From Asterionellopsis glacialis (Eukaryota > Bacillariophyta > Plagiogrammaphyceae > Rhaphoneidales > Asterionellopsidaceae), in NCBI GenBank assembly GCA_014885115.2, contig WKLE02000170.1:31231-74754 (forward strand): a DNA stretch of 43,524 bases. The letters run 5' to 3'. Numbering within the stretch: the first letter of the stretch is position 1; each line of letters opens with the position of its first letter. Position numbers and translations under genes: made by a program. Below are positions 43,041 through 43,524 of this stretch, in pieces. The notes beneath the pieces were generated by a model. The model saw nothing but the letters and a program-made list of their open reading frames with translations. It made no database searches and was not told the origin of the DNA.

Positions 43041-43524
43041 GAGTTATCATTATTCAGCTTTTACGTGTACACAATATTTGCTTTTTCATACAAGATGGGA
43101 AACCACCTGTGTTTTTTTTATTTTTTAACACATCATGTATTAATAAGGACTGTAAATTATTTATCCATAAGAAATTTATTTTCACGATTACTATTCATAA
43201 AAAGCCCCCCATTGGTAAAAAAAAGGGAAACCCTGAAAACCTGTAACGAATGGTTTGCACCCCAAAAAAGCTTTCGTCATTGTCTTTCCATTCTGTTCTG
43301 TTTCCCCTGCTGTTCTCAATGCCTCGAAGAACTCCTATACTCAACAACAAACCATAACACCCTGTAATCATTGCAAGATATTGATTGATCATTGGGTTTG
43401 GGTTTTGACTGCTTTCACTCTAGAAGCTATATCAGCACATATGAACAACCATCACCAGCAAATGTTGTTGTTGTTGTTGTTGTTCATCAGAAAGGACTTT
43501 CTGGTCACTGACGAATGAAATCTG

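Larger units (their letters stand above)
41109..43524. other. Gene-free right end, rich in palindromic GTACCWGGTAC motifs
   Basis: No open frame in this 2.4 kb carries a recognisable domain. The first part holds the HMG gene promoter. Between 41370 and 42430 there are at least five copies of the 11-mer family GTACC(A/T)GGTAC. A threefold 24-25 bp repeat follows at 42968-43040, and a short (TTG)n tract occurs at 43463-43482. Confidence 0.55.

Noticed and set aside
1..43524. tRNA, rRNA, CRISPR array or prokaryotic-type operon
   Set aside because: No cloverleaf with a GTTCRANNC T-loop outside coding sequence was found, no regularly spaced direct-repeat array with unique spacers exists, and genes are spliced and separately oriented.

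Overview
The window is eukaryotic nuclear DNA, most likely from a diatom or a close stramenopile. Genes have GT-AG introns of about 100-570 bases with extended GTAAGT-type donors, and spacers are A/T-rich. The gene set is typical of a microalga: a mitochondrial complex I gamma-carbonic-anhydrase-like subunit, an M11 (gametolysin-type) metalloprotease, a large secreted LRR protein, a hyalin-repeat protein, and a short protein resembling a conserved diatom family of unknown function. The diatom assignment is an inference from gene families; no marker gene is present.

Layout. 1-1312 holds a decayed minus-strand retrotransposon gag (with a CCHC zinc knuckle) that runs off the left edge. 2351-3319 is a tandem duplication of a ~0.5 kb non-coding unit just upstream of a four-exon M11 metalloprotease gene (3478-6472), which carries one in-frame stop codon. 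6950-7700 holds coding-like remnants. 7851-13718 (minus) encodes a giant LRR protein made of five consecutive ectodomain modules with a signal peptide and a probable GPI signal. It diverges from a two-exon cystinosin homologue (15030-16509), which converges on a secreted HYR-repeat protein with a Gly/Lys/Arg-rich tail (16779-20300, minus). After a 2.9 kb spacer come a J-domain protein (minus), eIF1 (plus, with a 25-base first exon), a SET-domain methyltransferase (minus), a diatom-type hypothetical protein (plus), a two-exon SURP-domain protein (minus), a small hypothetical protein (minus), a two-exon gamma-CA-like protein (minus), a GT77-like glycosyltransferase (plus) and a two-exon double HMG-box protein (minus). 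The last 2.4 kb is a gene-free region rich in a palindromic 11-mer.

How the genes relate. There are no operons. Several pairs are head-to-head and probably share promoter regions (LRR/cystinosin, J-protein/eIF1, gamma-CAL/GT77). Three genes (M11 protease, LRR protein, HYR protein) encode secreted multi-domain proteins with internal repeats, so the left half looks like a cell-surface or extracellular-matrix neighbourhood. The right half is mostly housekeeping (translation, splicing, chromatin, mitochondria, Golgi glycosylation). I see no convincing tRNA, rRNA or CRISPR array. No single system in the window is clearly new. The least ordinary items are the five-module LRR protein, the HYR protein with a polycationic tail, the stop codon in the M11 gene, a gamma-CA-like protein lacking all three canonical zinc-ligand histidines, and the dispersed GTACCWGGTAC motif.
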